Source of the DNA: Gorsachius magnificus
Lineage: Eukaryota; Chordata; Aves; Pelecaniformes; Ardeidae
NCBI GenBank assembly: GCA_034008185.1
Contig: CM067086.1
Coordinates: 34,989,007 to 35,053,006 of the forward strand
DNA: 64,000 bases
Reading direction: 5' to 3'
The translations under genes were made by a program, and so were the position numbers. Below the pieces are notes generated by a model, which made no database searches, was not told the origin of the DNA, and saw only the letters and a program-made list of their open reading frames with translations. Shown here piece after piece: positions 12,761 to 24,578 of the stretch (positions are counted from its first letter, which is position 1; each line of letters starts with the position of its first letter).

Positions 12761-12997
12761 TTTGGAAAAACCTGCCTTAACTCTTTACCCTCTTCTGTAT
12801 TCTCTCAAAGTGCTTAGACACCAATTGTCCATTGGTATATTCCCCTACATTTCTGGTTAATACATAATATTGTTATCTAAACTTTTCCCCCACTACTCAC
12901 CTGGATGCCCATCTCTCGCACATAAGCAGTGAAAGAAGTTACGAAAGAATTTACCAAATCGATCTTGCCTTGCTTATCCCACCTCTTACCTGTGGAG

Positions 12998-13052
12998 CCT
13001 CACCTAGTAGACGTGAGGGAAGGAACCTCACCTAGTAGACGTGATGGAAGGA
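12998..13052. repeat. 28-bp tandem duplication
   Basis: CCTCACCTAGTAGACGTGAGGGAAGGA at 12998-13024 and the same with one change (GATGG for GAGGG) at 13026-13052, one base apart. In the intron between E30 and E31. Confidence 0.95.
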
Positions 13053-13169
13053 TGTGTAAGTCTTCCACAGACAGTTTCCCCTAAGATCTCAAGCTGGTGG
13101 AAGGTAATTGAGAGATCATTTGATGACACCCAGTTCTTCTAAGGGGTAGGGTGGGGGAAGAACGAATAA

Positions 13170-13900
13170 ATCCCTATACGTCCTCTCCATCCCTCTATCA
13201 TATGCTCTCTCAGTTGTCTCTTTTCCAGGCTGAAGCACTTTAACCTACTTAATTCCATACACAAGATTTGATCCGTACCAAGTTTTGATAACTTTTTGAC
13301 CTTCACTGAGCTTTTTCAGTTTTATCACATTCTTTTTGAAATGAGAGAACCTGGTCTTCAAGATACAGATATACTTTGGGTTCATGGAGCTAGTAATAGT
13401 ATAGTAATATTCTGGGGGTTTCCTCTCTCTATTCCTTTCTCAACAATTTGAAATTTCAGTTTGCTTTTTTGATCTGTGTTGATTGGCAGTTTCATTGAAC
13501 TGATACTCCTGCACAACTCTATTATATTCCCAAGATTTCATACCCAAGCAGTAACAATGAGCTCAAATTCCAACATTTTACATGTAAAATTATAACATCC
13601 TCCCATATACATCACTTCACTGATTCTCATCTGCTATTTTCAGGCAACCTTGCAGTTACCTCTTAATTTTACTGCTACAAATAAGAGATTTATCAGCAAA
13701 CTCTGTCAGCTCACTATTCCTTTTCTTATTTGTGAATCTGCGTGGCTCTCAGAAGAGATCCTTGTGGAAATTCACAGTAAAAACTAGTTCTAACGATCTT
13801 CATCATATACAATTCCATAGATTATTTTGCAGTTTCTCTGGCTATATGGTAATGTCATTGACATTATCACTACACAATTGGTTTTCCAGTATACTGAGGT
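13170..13900 (-). mobile_element. ancient CR1-type LINE relic (highly diverged)
   Basis: Read on the plus strand it resembles the antisense of the old amniote CR1 consensus as I remember it, in the right order: a TTCTTTTTGAAATGAGAGAACC block, CTTTCTCAACAATTTG, CAGTTTGCTTTTTTGATC, CCCAAGATTTCATACCC, TCTCATCTGCTATTTTCAGG, and GATCCTTGTGG. No reading frame survives. Borders are uncertain by about 50-100 bp. Much older than the other CR1 copies here. Confidence 0.6.
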
Positions 13901-14106
13901 GAATTTCTGTTTCTCTCCATTTCTCTAGGTTTTATTATTGTAAATGCTTAAGAAAGACACAGTGACTTCCTGAAAAGAATTTGTGATTCTTATGTTGCTG
14001 TTTCTTCTTAGTAGTTATATCCAGTGCTCTAACTGGATTACTTGAGCTGTTCGTATACACAATCTGAATAGCAATTTCTATAATATAGAATTAGTGTAAA
14101 CATTAT

Positions 14107-14582
14107 GTTGGAATATGTCCAGATAAGGGCAACGAAGCTGGTGAGGGGTCTGGAGCACAAGTCCTATGAGGAGTGGCTGAGGGGACTGGGGTTCTTTAGT
14201 CTGGAGAAGAGGAGGCTGAGGGGAGACCTTATCACCCTCTGCAACTCCCTGAAAGGAGTTGGAAAGTTGAGTTGAGTTGAAAGGAGTTGAGAAAGTGAGG
14301 TGGGGGTTGGCCTCTTCTCCCTGGTAACAGGCGACAGGACAAGGGGAAATGGCCTCAAGTTATGCTAGGGCAGCTTTAGGGAAATTTTTTTCAATGAAAT
14401 GGTTGTCAGGCATTGGAATGGGCTGCCCAGGGAAGTGGTCAAGTCCCCATCTCTGGAGGTATTTAAAAGATGGGTAGACGAGGTGCTTAGGAACATGGTT
14501 TAGTGGTAGGATGGCAGGGTTAGTTTAACGGTTGAACTTGATGATCTTAAATGCCTTTTCCAACCTAAATGATTCTATGATT
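14107..14582 (+). mobile_element. CR1 LINE 3' fragment
   Basis: Begins at TTGGAATATGTCCAG and ends in GATTCTATGATT. Matches the end of the CR1 coding region and its 3' UTR (GGAGAAGAGGAGGCTGAGGG block). Contains a local 20-25 bp expansion around 14255-14295 (repeated GTTGAGTTGAAAGGAGTTGA). Antisense in the intron between E30 and E31. Confidence 0.9.
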
Positions 14583-15590
14583 ATTTGGTAAGTTTCACTA
14601 GATAACATATTAAAGGTAAAACCCAGATAAATTGCATAGCTGACTTCACATTAACAACTCAAAGTATCTGCATAAATTACTGAGCATTTTTATCAGTAGT
14701 TACAAATAAACAGATTTTTTAAAATACCCAACCACATTACATTTATGCTAAATGAGTCAGGATTTTAAAAGAATGTCGTTTTTGAATACACACATAAAAA
14801 TGAATTAATAAATAAGAAAAATAAATGGAAAAATACAGTTTGATATAGGCAATAAACGAATCTTGGAGAAAAACATATGAATGAAGAGGAACTAATGAAG
14901 TAAGAAGCTGTACAACTGAGGTTTATCTTGAAAATATCTGGAAAGCATACCATAAAGAGGTGGATTAATGATGAGGGTAAAGATATATTTGAGTAACAAG
15001 TAGAAAGAGATCTGAAGTGTAGAGTGAAAGGATGCCTTCCAAATATGACAAATGCATTTGGGTTTTGACATTTAGTTCAATCCATTTTTAAACAGAAGGA
15101 TAAATTATACTTAGCTCAGCTGAGTGGATCAAAATATATTGTTCATAAAACAGAACAGAAGTAAAGAATGATTATATGATAAACATTAAAGTAACAATAA
15201 ATTCAGGCAAAATTATTTCAAATAATAGGAAAAAAAGATTTTTTAAAGGAAGAAAGACGATAATGATAAGGCATGATTATGGAGAAAGTAGATTGCAGAA
15301 GTAATTAAAATATACTGTGAAAAAAATGGGGTATGCAGAATAAACAAGACTGTAAACCATTGAAAGCAAAAACCATGCCTAGAAAGCTGCTAGTCATTTT
15401 TGTTTTGAATAAAGTCCAAATGAACAATAACAACAATTTACTGTAGTGAAACGTAAACACACTGGGCTGAATTTTTCTGCCACGCTAAACTCTCCTGTTT
15501 GTTTTCAGAATACAGATTATAAAGTATGTATATTACTTAATATATTATACATTATTTTCTGCAAAGAAATACAAAATCTCTTTGACATAC

Positions 15591-16906
15591 CTGTAATCCT
15601 TTTTTCTTATGAACTGTGTTTTCCAAAGATGACTGGATATCAGTCCCAAGGATTTCTGAATCTCCAACCTCATGACCATGTTTTGAGCCACCTTCTTTCT
15701 TTGCATGAATGCCAAAAATGTCTGAGATTATGTCAGCTTCTCCCTTTTCACCCTTCACAAACTGCACAAGTTCAGCTCTGATGCCATGCTCAGTGCCTTC
15801 AGCTTTTTCTGCTTCTATAACATCATCATGGATTCCAAACTGAGTTGGGTCAGGCATGTCCCCTAATATTTTAGTAACTTTAATGTTTTTGGCTCCTTCA
15901 ACCAGGCCACCCCCAAATACAGTGCTCCAAAGAACCTGGAAAATTCCCCACACTATAGTAAAGAACAGTTGGAACATCCCTACAAATAGGATCCAGAAAA
16001 AGGAGAAAAACACTTTCACCATCTCTTTTACTGTCATCTTTCTAACCTTCCTGAATTGTTTCCTTAGGTTCTTCACAGTGACCATTTTAAAAAAGTTGGC
16101 AACATTCTTCTTCACTGCAACACAGGCCATTGCAAAGGCTGAAGCAGGTTCCAGGGACTTTTCTTCTTCTTCATCATCTCCGATATCCACTACATAACAA
16201 GGCTCTGCCTCTTCCTCTTCCTCAGGCCTCTCAGATGAATCTGTTTCAGAGATCTGGGATGCTAACTGCATTTCAAAGATCGTGTCTTCACAGAAATTCA
16301 CAAAGAGTTCCATTTTTTCTTGCTCTCCACCTTCATTTACAACATCAAATATGAACTGCCTTTTGGATTCCTTCACCTGTGGCTTCTCCCACTGCATTCT
16401 ACTGGATTCACTGATTTCAAAGTAAACTCTTTCTATTTTCTTGGCTCCACCCATTATTTCAATACGGCCAAGGTATGGTTCAAAGTAATTAAGAACACTT
16501 TCAGCAGGTTCAAGTAAGCTCTGAAGGCGTGAATCGTTAGGCATGTGTTCTGAAAGGTTTGTTAGCAATACTGCTACATTAAATCCAATGTCTTTGGCTG
16601 GTTCATGGAATCTTTCCACAAAATCAACATAGTTAAACATATCATTTTCATCAGCTTCTGCACAGGACAGCAGGAATTCAATCTCTGACTGTATGTATTG
16701 TTTTTGAGCTTCCATTGATTTCTGGAATTCCTTCTTTGAAATGATGCCTTTACCATCTGGGTCATGCTCTTTGAAAGCATCTGAGTTAGTCAGATCTTTT
16801 AACTTGAGGAACATGTCAAAGAACTTCAAAATCATTTCTACGTTGCTAGATGATTCTACAAGTGTGTCTACCATTTGTTTTCCAATAGTTCCATTTACAA
16901 CGTTAC
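15591..16906 (-). CDS. RYR3: RYR3 giant exon E30 (1,316 nt): EF hands to divergent region
   Basis: Starts (G)NVVNGTIGKQMVDTLVESS. An EF-hand loop DPDGKGIISKKE lies near 16763-16728, followed by a second, degenerate one (DENDMFNYVDF). Then come the conserved ISESSRMQWEKPQVKESKRQ and NEGGEQEKMELFVNFCED blocks, an acidic divergent-region stretch (about residues 213-239 counting from the Met at 16874), a basic segment, and a long hydrophobic stretch (about 289-320) before FGGGLVEGAKN. The end reads NTVHKKKGLQ, donor GTATGT. Size matches the single large exon of RYR genes. The acidic region is the part expected to differ most from mammals. Confidence 0.97.
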
Positions 16907-17170
16907 CTAAGTTAAAACAGGAAGTTATTTGGCATCGCTACATTCTGAACAAATAAATTTCATATTCACGCTGAGAACAGAACAAAAATATTCTTGTATC
17001 TTTGTAATTTTTCTTTCAGCGTGCTTTTCTGCACCAGCCCTCCTTTTCGTGACTATATACATTCCAGCATACTTATTAAATAAATATGAAATAGGTTTTT
17101 TCCTAGCATTACATAAAGGCAATTAACAAACAGTTTAGAAAGATTAATGTAATTATCATCCTTTACATTA

Positions 17171-17398
<228 letters not shown>

Positions 17399-18121
17399 CT
17401 ATATGTAGTTCACATTCTTTCGCAACATTTCATTGTCATTTTATTATGATTACTAGCAGAAGTCTTATACAATATGAGGATAGCTTACTACTACAGAAGT
17501 ATTAATACCATAAAGATAAGCTTTAACAACGCATTAAGGAGGACTGAAGTGCAGACAAGGGACAGCAGAAACTCACAAAACTGGTTACTCCACAGATCTG
17601 ACAGTATTAATCTCAGGAAGAATCTATCCTTTCTCACTTCACAGGGAATATTTAAAGGCATATGAATTACTACTTAAACAGAACCAGAACTGTTTGGCTT
17701 AACTACAGAACATTGTAAGTCTAACATGGTTTTGTGACTAACATTAAGGACTTACAAAACCATTAAGTATCCTCAAAATTCTGGTATACTTCTGTAGGGT
17801 GGGAAGAAATCTTATGAGTAAGTCAGAGGGTAGCAGAGACACTAAGAGTGTTGCATTCAGTACCTAGTGGCTTGAATGTATGGGTACATTAAGCAGGAGT
17901 CACAAGAGAACATAGAAGCCTGAAACTGTGAAGAGGGGTGGAACTCCACAATGCCCTGCACAGTGAAATGAACACTGCTGCCCTCCTGCTCAGTGCCTGT
18001 CAGGAATTAACACTGGGTAAGCTGACTGACTGTCACATTCCCTACCTCTTTGAATCTTTCCCAGCTTTTCTCTTGCCCTACTGAGCTGTAGCGTGGGAAC
18101 AATGCTTTTAATGGTGCTTCA

Positions 18122-18549
18122 AAAGCAATGAAGCTGGTGAAGGGTATAGTGCACAAGTCTTACAAGGAGCGGCTGAGGGAACTGGGGTTGTTATGCCTGG
18201 AGAAGAGAAGGCTGAGGGGAGACCTTATCGCTCTCTACAACTACCTGAAAGGAGGCTGTAGTGAGGTGGGTGTCAGTCTCTTCTCCCAGGTAACGGGCGA
18301 TAGGACAAGAGGAAATGGCTTCAAGTGGCGCCAGGAGAAGTTTAGATTCGATATTAGGAAATTTTTTTTTCACCCAAAGGGTTATCAAGCACTGGATGGG
18401 TTGCCCAGGGAAGTGGTCAAGTCCCCATCCCGGGAGGTATTTAAAAGACGGGTAGACTACGTGGTGGGATGGCAGGGTTAGGTTAATGGTTGGACTTGAT
18501 GATCTTAAAGGTCTTTTCCAACCTAAACGATTCTATGGTTCTATGATTC
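18122..18549 (+). mobile_element. CR1 LINE 3' fragment
   Basis: Starts at AAAGCAATGAAGCTGGTGAA and ends in GATTCTATGGTTCTATGATTCT. Contains an open 117-codon stretch (18128-18481) that is just the decayed C-terminus of the CR1 reverse-transcriptase ORF. Antisense in the intron between E28 and E29. Same subtype as the 14107 and 33341 copies. Confidence 0.9.
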
Positions 18550-18826
18550 TGCTCTGACAGATCATCAGGTTTTGGCAACAGGGAGGAAGGGACACAATTA
18601 CCACCTTAATTATTGGCAGTAAAAGCAAGTGCACGGTGGTGATTAATGCTAAAAGGAGTGATATGAAGATGCTAGTCCTCAGATTTAGTCTTGGACCTCT
18701 ACATCACAATAGGCCCATGCACAGCAAATGAGTATCAGCACATTAACTCCTTTACAGCTTTCAACATTCACTTTACTGTAATTTATAAACATATGCAAAG
18801 AAGGATTACTTGACTACTGAAAATAC

Positions 18827-18931
18827 CTGTGAAAGTTTCATCTGCATATTGGCAAAGACATGAAGAAAGCCAACAACTGCATCCCACAGCCTGCTATGAG
18901 CCAGACTCTGTTGATTACCTATGCAAGGGCC
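18827..18931 (-). CDS. RYR3: RYR3 exon E28 (105 nt)
   Basis: Reads [20 protein letters not shown] then [15 protein letters not shown], 35 whole codons. GPCIGNQQ is the RYR3 form (RYR1/2 have GPCTG). Acceptor TTATAG, donor GTATTT. The intron downstream (17300-18826) contains a CR1 tail fragment at 18122-18549. Confidence 0.96.
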
Positions 18932-19285
18932 CTATAAAAATTAAGAAAATGACATTTTTTTATTTATATAAAATAAATCAAACCAAACAAAACAAACCAA
19001 TTTGCTTTCCTAAGATTTTCCTGCAAAAATAAAAAAAAGAAACTTCAGGCTTCCATGAAGCTTCATGAGAAAGCTTCCCAAGGTCTCCTTGGTATCTAGT
19101 ACACAAATCCTGGATTGTATAATGTTAAATATTCAGCCATTCACATGTTTCAGTATTAATTTTACACTGGGCCAGTGATTCCATGTAACTTTATAAAAAT
19201 TAAGAAAAATAAAGCCAAGGTATTTGAAAATTTATGTAATCATAGAACTTCACTGTTAGTACCTTGAGCAAAACATTTCGTTTAC

Positions 19286-19414
19286 CTGGATATATTCTGT
19301 AAGGGAATTGAATATTTGTTTGGTGACAGCCAAAGCTTTAGAGAAGTTACGTTGTCCTGATTCATCAATGACATCCTTTCCTGAATAGTACCAATAGAAA
19401 TCACTGATTGATTC
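19286..19414 (-). CDS. RYR3: RYR3 exon E27 (129 nt), second Ca2+-site Glu
   Basis: Reads [20 protein letters not shown] then [20 protein letters not shown] and YIQ. The Glu of LTEYIQ is 74 residues after the CEGHNN Glu, the same spacing as RyR1 E3893/E3967, so the Ca2+-activation pair is intact. Donor GTAAAC. The 354-nt intron that follows (18932-19285) is AT-rich with nothing recognised. Confidence 0.96.
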
Positions 19415-19813
19415 CTAAGAAAAAAAACAACATTGTATTTTCTAATTCTGGATTCCGTTTGCAATATTTAGTGCCTGCATTTGTATCACCAAAAGTTGAA
19501 TCATCAGCAGATGAAATTTAGTATTTCTGTGTCAATCTATTTCTAATTACAATAACTTTTTGCATTTTTATCTAACTACGCTCCCTGCAGAAAAGAAAAA
19601 TGAAATAAATTAACAGACATATAGTTTCACACAGAATTCTGAAAGGTCATCTATTTTAGAAGGAAAAAAGAAATTAAATAAATTAAACCAGAATTCTTTA
19701 TTTTAGATAGCCTTGAAAAGAGGATTTTCACCTTTGATTCCAGCAAAACGTGAATTTATAAAAATGGAGGAAAGGCAAATATGCTATACTCCATTTTCCT
19801 GTTTTTTCCTCAC

Positions 19814-19902
19814 CTGAAGACGCAAGAGATAGTCAACTGTGCTAATGATAATATTCACTGTTGTGGTGTTGCCCATCTGAGTACGTAGGTAATTTTGAAA
19901 AT
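19814..19902 (-). CDS. RYR3: RYR3 exon E26 (89 nt)
   Basis: Reads (D)[20 protein letters not shown] then TVDYLLRLQ. Acceptor TTTCAG, donor GTGAGG. Core solenoid, fully collinear with other RyRs. The 399-nt intron after it (19415-19813) has no recognised element. Confidence 0.95.
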
Positions 19903-20114
19903 CTGAAATAAGAAGCAATTTGTGCTTGATTAGTATATAAAGGAATAAAAAAATAAAAGGTTATTTTCCTATTTTCATGAAGAATACATTCTTTTTAAGT
20001 ACCTTGTTGGGTACAAATGCTTATGTGGTGAAAATTGAGCTATAGTAGATCACAGTAGAAATACAACCGAAGAACTGTTATCCACATGACTTGCAATAGG
20101 CGTTACTACCCCCG

Positions 20115-21867
20115 CTGATGAGCGAGACTGGCAAGCTGGTAACAGCAGATGAGGAGAAGGCTGAGGTACTCAACAACTTTTTTGCTTCAGTCTTCACTGG
20201 TAACCTCTCTCCTCACCCCACCCGAGTTGATGGATGGCATGAGGGGGACCGGGAGGGCAAAACCCTTCCTGCTGTAGGAGAAGATCAGGTTCGTGACCAC
20301 CTGAGGAACCCGAACGCACATAAGTCCATGGGACCTGATGAGATGCATCCCAGAGTCCTGAGGGAATTGGCCGATGTAGTCGCCAAGCCACTCTCCGTGA
20401 TATTTGAAAAGTCATGGCAGTCAGGTGAAGTCCCTGGTGACTGGAAGAAGGGAAACATTGTGCCCATTTTCAAAAAGGGTAGAAAGGAAGACCCCGGGAA
20501 CTACCAACCTGTCAGCCTCACCTCTGTGCCTGGGAAGATCATGGAACAGATCCTCCTAGAAGCTATGCTAAGGCACATGGAGGCCAGGGAGATAATTCGA
20601 GATAGCCAGCATGGTTTCACCAAGGGCAAGTCCTGCCTGACGAACCTAGTGACTTTTTATGATGGTGTGACAGCATCAGTGGACAAGGGAAAACCAATGG
20701 ATGTAATCTATCTGGACTTCTGTAAAGCCTTTGACACGGTCCCCCACAACATCCTTCTCTCTACATTGGAGAGCTATGGATTTGATAGGTGGACTGTTCG
20801 GTGGATAAGGAACTGGCTGGATGGTTGCATCCAGAGGGTAGTGGTCAATGGCTCGATGTCCGGATGGAGACTGGTGACGAATGGTGTCCCTCAGGGGTCC
20901 GTACTGGGACCGGTGCTGTTTAACGTTTTCATCAGTGACTTAGACAGCGAGATCGAATGCACCCTCTGCAAGTTTGCGGATGACACCAAACTGAGTGGTA
21001 CGGCTGACACACCAGAAGGACGGGATGTCATCCAGAGAGACCTGGACAGGCTGGAGAGGTGGGCCTGTGTGAACCTCATGAGGTTCAACAAGGCCAAGTG
21101 CAAGGTCATGCACCTGGGTCGGGGTAACCCCCAGTATCAATACAGGCTAGGGGAAGAAAGGATCGAGAGCAGCCCTGCTAAGAGGGACTTAGGGGTGCTG
21201 GTGGATGAAAAGCTGGACATGAGCCGGCAATGTGCGCTGGCAGCCCAGAAGGCCAACCGTATTCTGGGCTGCATCAGGAGAAGCGTGGCCAGCAGGTCGA
21301 GGGAGGGGATTCTGCCCCTCTACTGTGCTCTGGTGAGATCTCACCTAGAGTACTGCATCCAGCTCTGGAGCCCTCAGCACAAGAAGGCCATGGAACTGTT
21401 GGAGCGGGTCCAGAGGAGGGCTACTAAAATGATCTGAGGGCTGGAGCACCTGTCTTATGAGGACAGGCTGAGGGAGTTGGGGTTGTTCAGCCTGGAGAAG
21501 AGAAGGCTGAGGGGAGACCTGATTACGGCCTTTCAGTACCTAAAGGGGGCCTATAGGAAAGATGGGGAAAATCTTTTTAGTAGGGCCAGTTGTGACAGGA
21601 CAAGGGGTAATGGTTTTAAACTAAACCAGGGTAGGTTTAGACTGGATATAAGGAGGAAATTCTTTACAACGAGGGTGGTGAAACACTGGAACGGGTTGCC
21701 CAGAGAGGTGGTGGAGGCCCCATCCCTGGAAGCATTCAAGGCCAGGTTGGATGGGGCTCTGAGCAACCTGATCTAGTTAGCGGTGTCCCTGCTCGCTGCA
21801 GGGGGGTTGGACTAGATAACCTCTAGGGGTCCCTTCCAACCCAAAACATTCTATGATTCTATGATTA
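20115..21867 (+). mobile_element. CR1 LINE, 5'-truncated, nearly intact RT
   Basis: A 1.75-kb CR1 copy inserted antisense in the RYR3 intron between E25 and E26. It begins abruptly within the RT-domain N-terminal region and ends with two ATTCTATG-type tail repeats (about 21850-21866), the typical CR1 3' end. It is GC-richer than the surrounding intron. No clear target-site duplication is visible, as usual for CR1. Confidence 0.93.
20118..21776 (+). pseudogene. CR1 reverse transcriptase (ORF2 fragment) with one nonsense codon
   Basis: Codons run open for 439 residues from 20118. Visible RT blocks: [76 protein letters not shown] and the FADD catalytic motif near 20973-20984. An in-frame TGA at 21435-21437 interrupts RATKMI; the same frame then continues through [19 protein letters not shown] to a natural stop at 21774-21776. 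The start is only where the truncated element opens. The endonuclease domain is missing, so the copy cannot be autonomous. Confidence 0.9.
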
Positions 21868-22068
21868 AGGATAGCATAAAAAATGAAATTACATTAAGAC
21901 TTAAAAGTTCAAACTGAACTCCACAATTCAAACTGTTGGCATGCCAGTTTCCCCTCAGAAAACTAAAAGAATTAGAGGAAAAAAAACCCCATTAGAATAG
22001 GTTCTATTCAACTCTGTTCAAGAACAGACTCATCACATTTTTCCCCCAAATGAATTCAGTTCACTTAC

Positions 22069-22149
22069 CATTGTTATGTCCTTCACAGAGCAGTTGTAAA
22101 AATCTAAATAGATCTCGAGTAAATTCATCATGCTGCAACACTTTTTCAC
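22069..22149 (-). CDS. RYR3: RYR3 exon E25 (81 nt), first Ca2+-site Glu
   Basis: Reads (G)[20 protein letters not shown] then CEGHNN(D). The Glu in CEGHNN corresponds to one of the two carboxylates of the Ca2+-activation site (RyR1 E3893, RyR2 E3848). Acceptor TTAAAG, donor GTAAGT. The next intron (19903-22068) is mostly a 1.75-kb CR1. Confidence 0.95.
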
Positions 22150-22593
22150 CTTTAAAATATATAAGTACAATAACTATGTGACAACTGTTATGATTAAGTA
22201 TGCAGAACACATAATCATACAGCAACCTTTAAAACTGGAATTCTAATAAAAAACAGTATTATAAAAGCGTTAAAGCAATTTAAAAGAAACAGACAAAGCC
22301 AAATATTTAGCACTCCAATGCATCCATGGTTAAAAAAAAAGAAAGAAAAAAAAAAAGAAAGCAACAGGATATGTATCTAATAAGTAAATGGTTAGTTGTA
22401 ACTAAAATCATGCCTTAAATAAGGACACTTCTTTAGTAAGCATCAAACTGTTTATCCAAGCTGAACACAGAACCTGCTGCAGACCATAAAGCTAAACCTA
22501 AAGGTATCTGGGAAGATGCAATGAAAGATTTCTCTCTGTATTTGCAACACATTTTTGCAACAGTAGTATTGAAAACTGTAAACCCAAACATAC

Positions 22594-22611
22594 CACGCTC
22601 ACGAACGATGA
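22594..22611 (-). CDS. RYR3: RYR3 microexon E24 (18 nt, ASII-type)
   Basis: Eighteen bases between CCACAG and GTATGT reading (L)IVRER(G) across the junctions. With it the protein reads EEGTLIVRERGEKV, which is the mammalian RYR3 sequence as I recall it; without it, EEGTREKV. The position and the length equal the RyR1 alternatively spliced region II (exon 83, six residues). Skipping is frame-neutral. The next intron (22150-22593) has only an A/G-rich run. Confidence 0.88.
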
Positions 22612-22836
22612 CTGTGGATCAAAGAAAAATAACAAGAATACAGGATAAGAATATTGGAAGTTACAGTGTTTTTCTCAAAAATTATTACTAAAGATTTCGT
22701 CAATATAAAGCATATTCAGAACTCAAAGCCTAGAATTATTTATAGTAAGTAGCAGTATAGTAAGTAAATAACAGTTCTAGTTAAAGAAGGAAGCACAAAG
22801 AATGTTTTAAGCACTACTGGAATAAATTTCATTCTA

Positions 22837-22938
<102 letters not shown>

Positions 22939-24501
22939 TCAGGAAAAAGTACTATAGTACACAATAGAAAATTTTCTTCTAGGAAATCTCTGAAGGTCTT
23001 CAACAACTAGTCTTGACCCACTGAGACATTGCCTCATATTTTATTTAATATGAATATTAAATAAATTTTCAGGATGAAAATAAACGTCCAGTGTCCATTG
23101 CTGAAAAGATATGAGTCTCAGGTGAGGTCTCACCACTTACCTAACTTCACTTCCAGTAATGTCATTCATGATTTCACGTATAAATTAAAAGCAGAGAAGG
23201 AACCTGAAATATTACTCTTTATATTGACTTAAACCTGCCTGCCAAAAGGACATTACTGCAGTTATTTCTCAGTCACACTGTTTTCCACTAAGTCATCACC
23301 ATTATTTCTATTATATTGTTACTGTACATATTATGCATAATTATGTTATTCAGAAGACATATGTGGAGTCAGAGATTCCCTGTCTTCCAAGGTCAAAATA
23401 CACTGATACCTGAATTTTCTTTTGCTAACTTAGTATAGCCCAGCACATGGGATAGCAGATGATGATTTTTCTCACCACCCAGTCAGAATACTTTCATTCA
23501 AACAGTCCAAATATAATTTTATGATTATCTATTTTTTTTCAGTTAAACAACAATGCAGTCAAATATTCTACTAACAACATCATTAAAACCAAAAGCATTT
23601 TTTAAAGCATCATTTTCTTTCTCTTGTCAGTGATGATAGCATTTTATCAAAACCTTTTTAATGAAGTCCTAACAATACGTATACACAATTGGCAATATCA
23701 TCACTGCAGGCCCTGTTTGAGAAGTCCTTGCTAAATTGTTCTACATAAACAGAAAAATTACAAGATAGAGGTTATTTAATTAGGCTGCAACTACTCAGCG
23801 ATAATTTCTGCAGTGCAGGTCACCATTCCTTCCACATTTTTTCCTGTCTTCCTACAGCTCCCTCCATTTCTAATTCCCTGTCTACTCCTTCAGAACCCTT
23901 CTGTTGCTTTAAAAGACTGAGAAAAGGAGGTTGTCTACTGTGAGAGTAATCAGAAACACCAACAGTTTTCCACCTTCTTTATGGTAATCCTTTACCTTAA
24001 CTAACTTGAACTTCTGGTTTATCAAGGGAACAGACTACTACAGTCTCACTGGCCACATGCCATCTCTAACAAACCTGATACATATGCAGAGGATTCAGAT
24101 GAAGAGACAGACATTATGTAACTCCTCAGAGATGTGCAGAAACTGAAAGCTTAGTAAAGTTCCACTGGCCTGTCTCTCCTTCAGTGATGGCTTTTCTCCA
24201 TTCTTAGAACCACCCAGACAGAAAACTTGAGGAATCTGGGACCAGTAAAGGAGCCATTACATTTTACTTTTCTGCCCCTCCAAACTAAGCCTTCAAAGGC
24301 ATACAGAGTCTTTGCTTTATTTTCTCCTTTGGAAGAATACTCTAAAAGATTAATATACTATACTGCTGATTCGCAAAAATTTCCCACAAGAGTTCTGCAA
24401 TCTGTGACTCCTGTAATTTAAATCTAACAAATCTACCTGCACTGAGCAATAAGCCAATCTGAATAAAACTGAAACTTTAGTAACACGATTTATGTTTTTA
24501 C

Positions 24502-24578
24502 CTGCAGGACTGCATCAAGCCAGAGAGACTTTGAAAAAATCCAGCATCCTTTTTCTCCTTCAGGTAGTCTAGCATTTT
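24502..24578 (-). CDS. RYR3: RYR3 exon E22 (77 nt)
   Basis: Reads KMLDYLKEKKDAGFFQSLSG then LMQSC(S). Acceptor CCTCTAG, donor GTAAAA. Matches RYR3 (SLSGLMQ rather than SLAGLMQ of RYR2). The following intron (22916-24501) shows nothing recognisable. Confidence 0.95.

Noticed and set aside
15446..15781. 111-codon plus-strand ORF
   Set aside because: Antisense shadow over the end of giant exon E30.
15856..16517. Plus-strand ORFs of 113, 74 and 65 codons
   Set aside because: Antisense shadows of E30; the minus frame is the conserved RyR sequence.
18191..18388. Minus-strand ORF across the 18122-18549 CR1
   Set aside because: Shadow of the CR1 C-terminal coding remnant on the plus strand.
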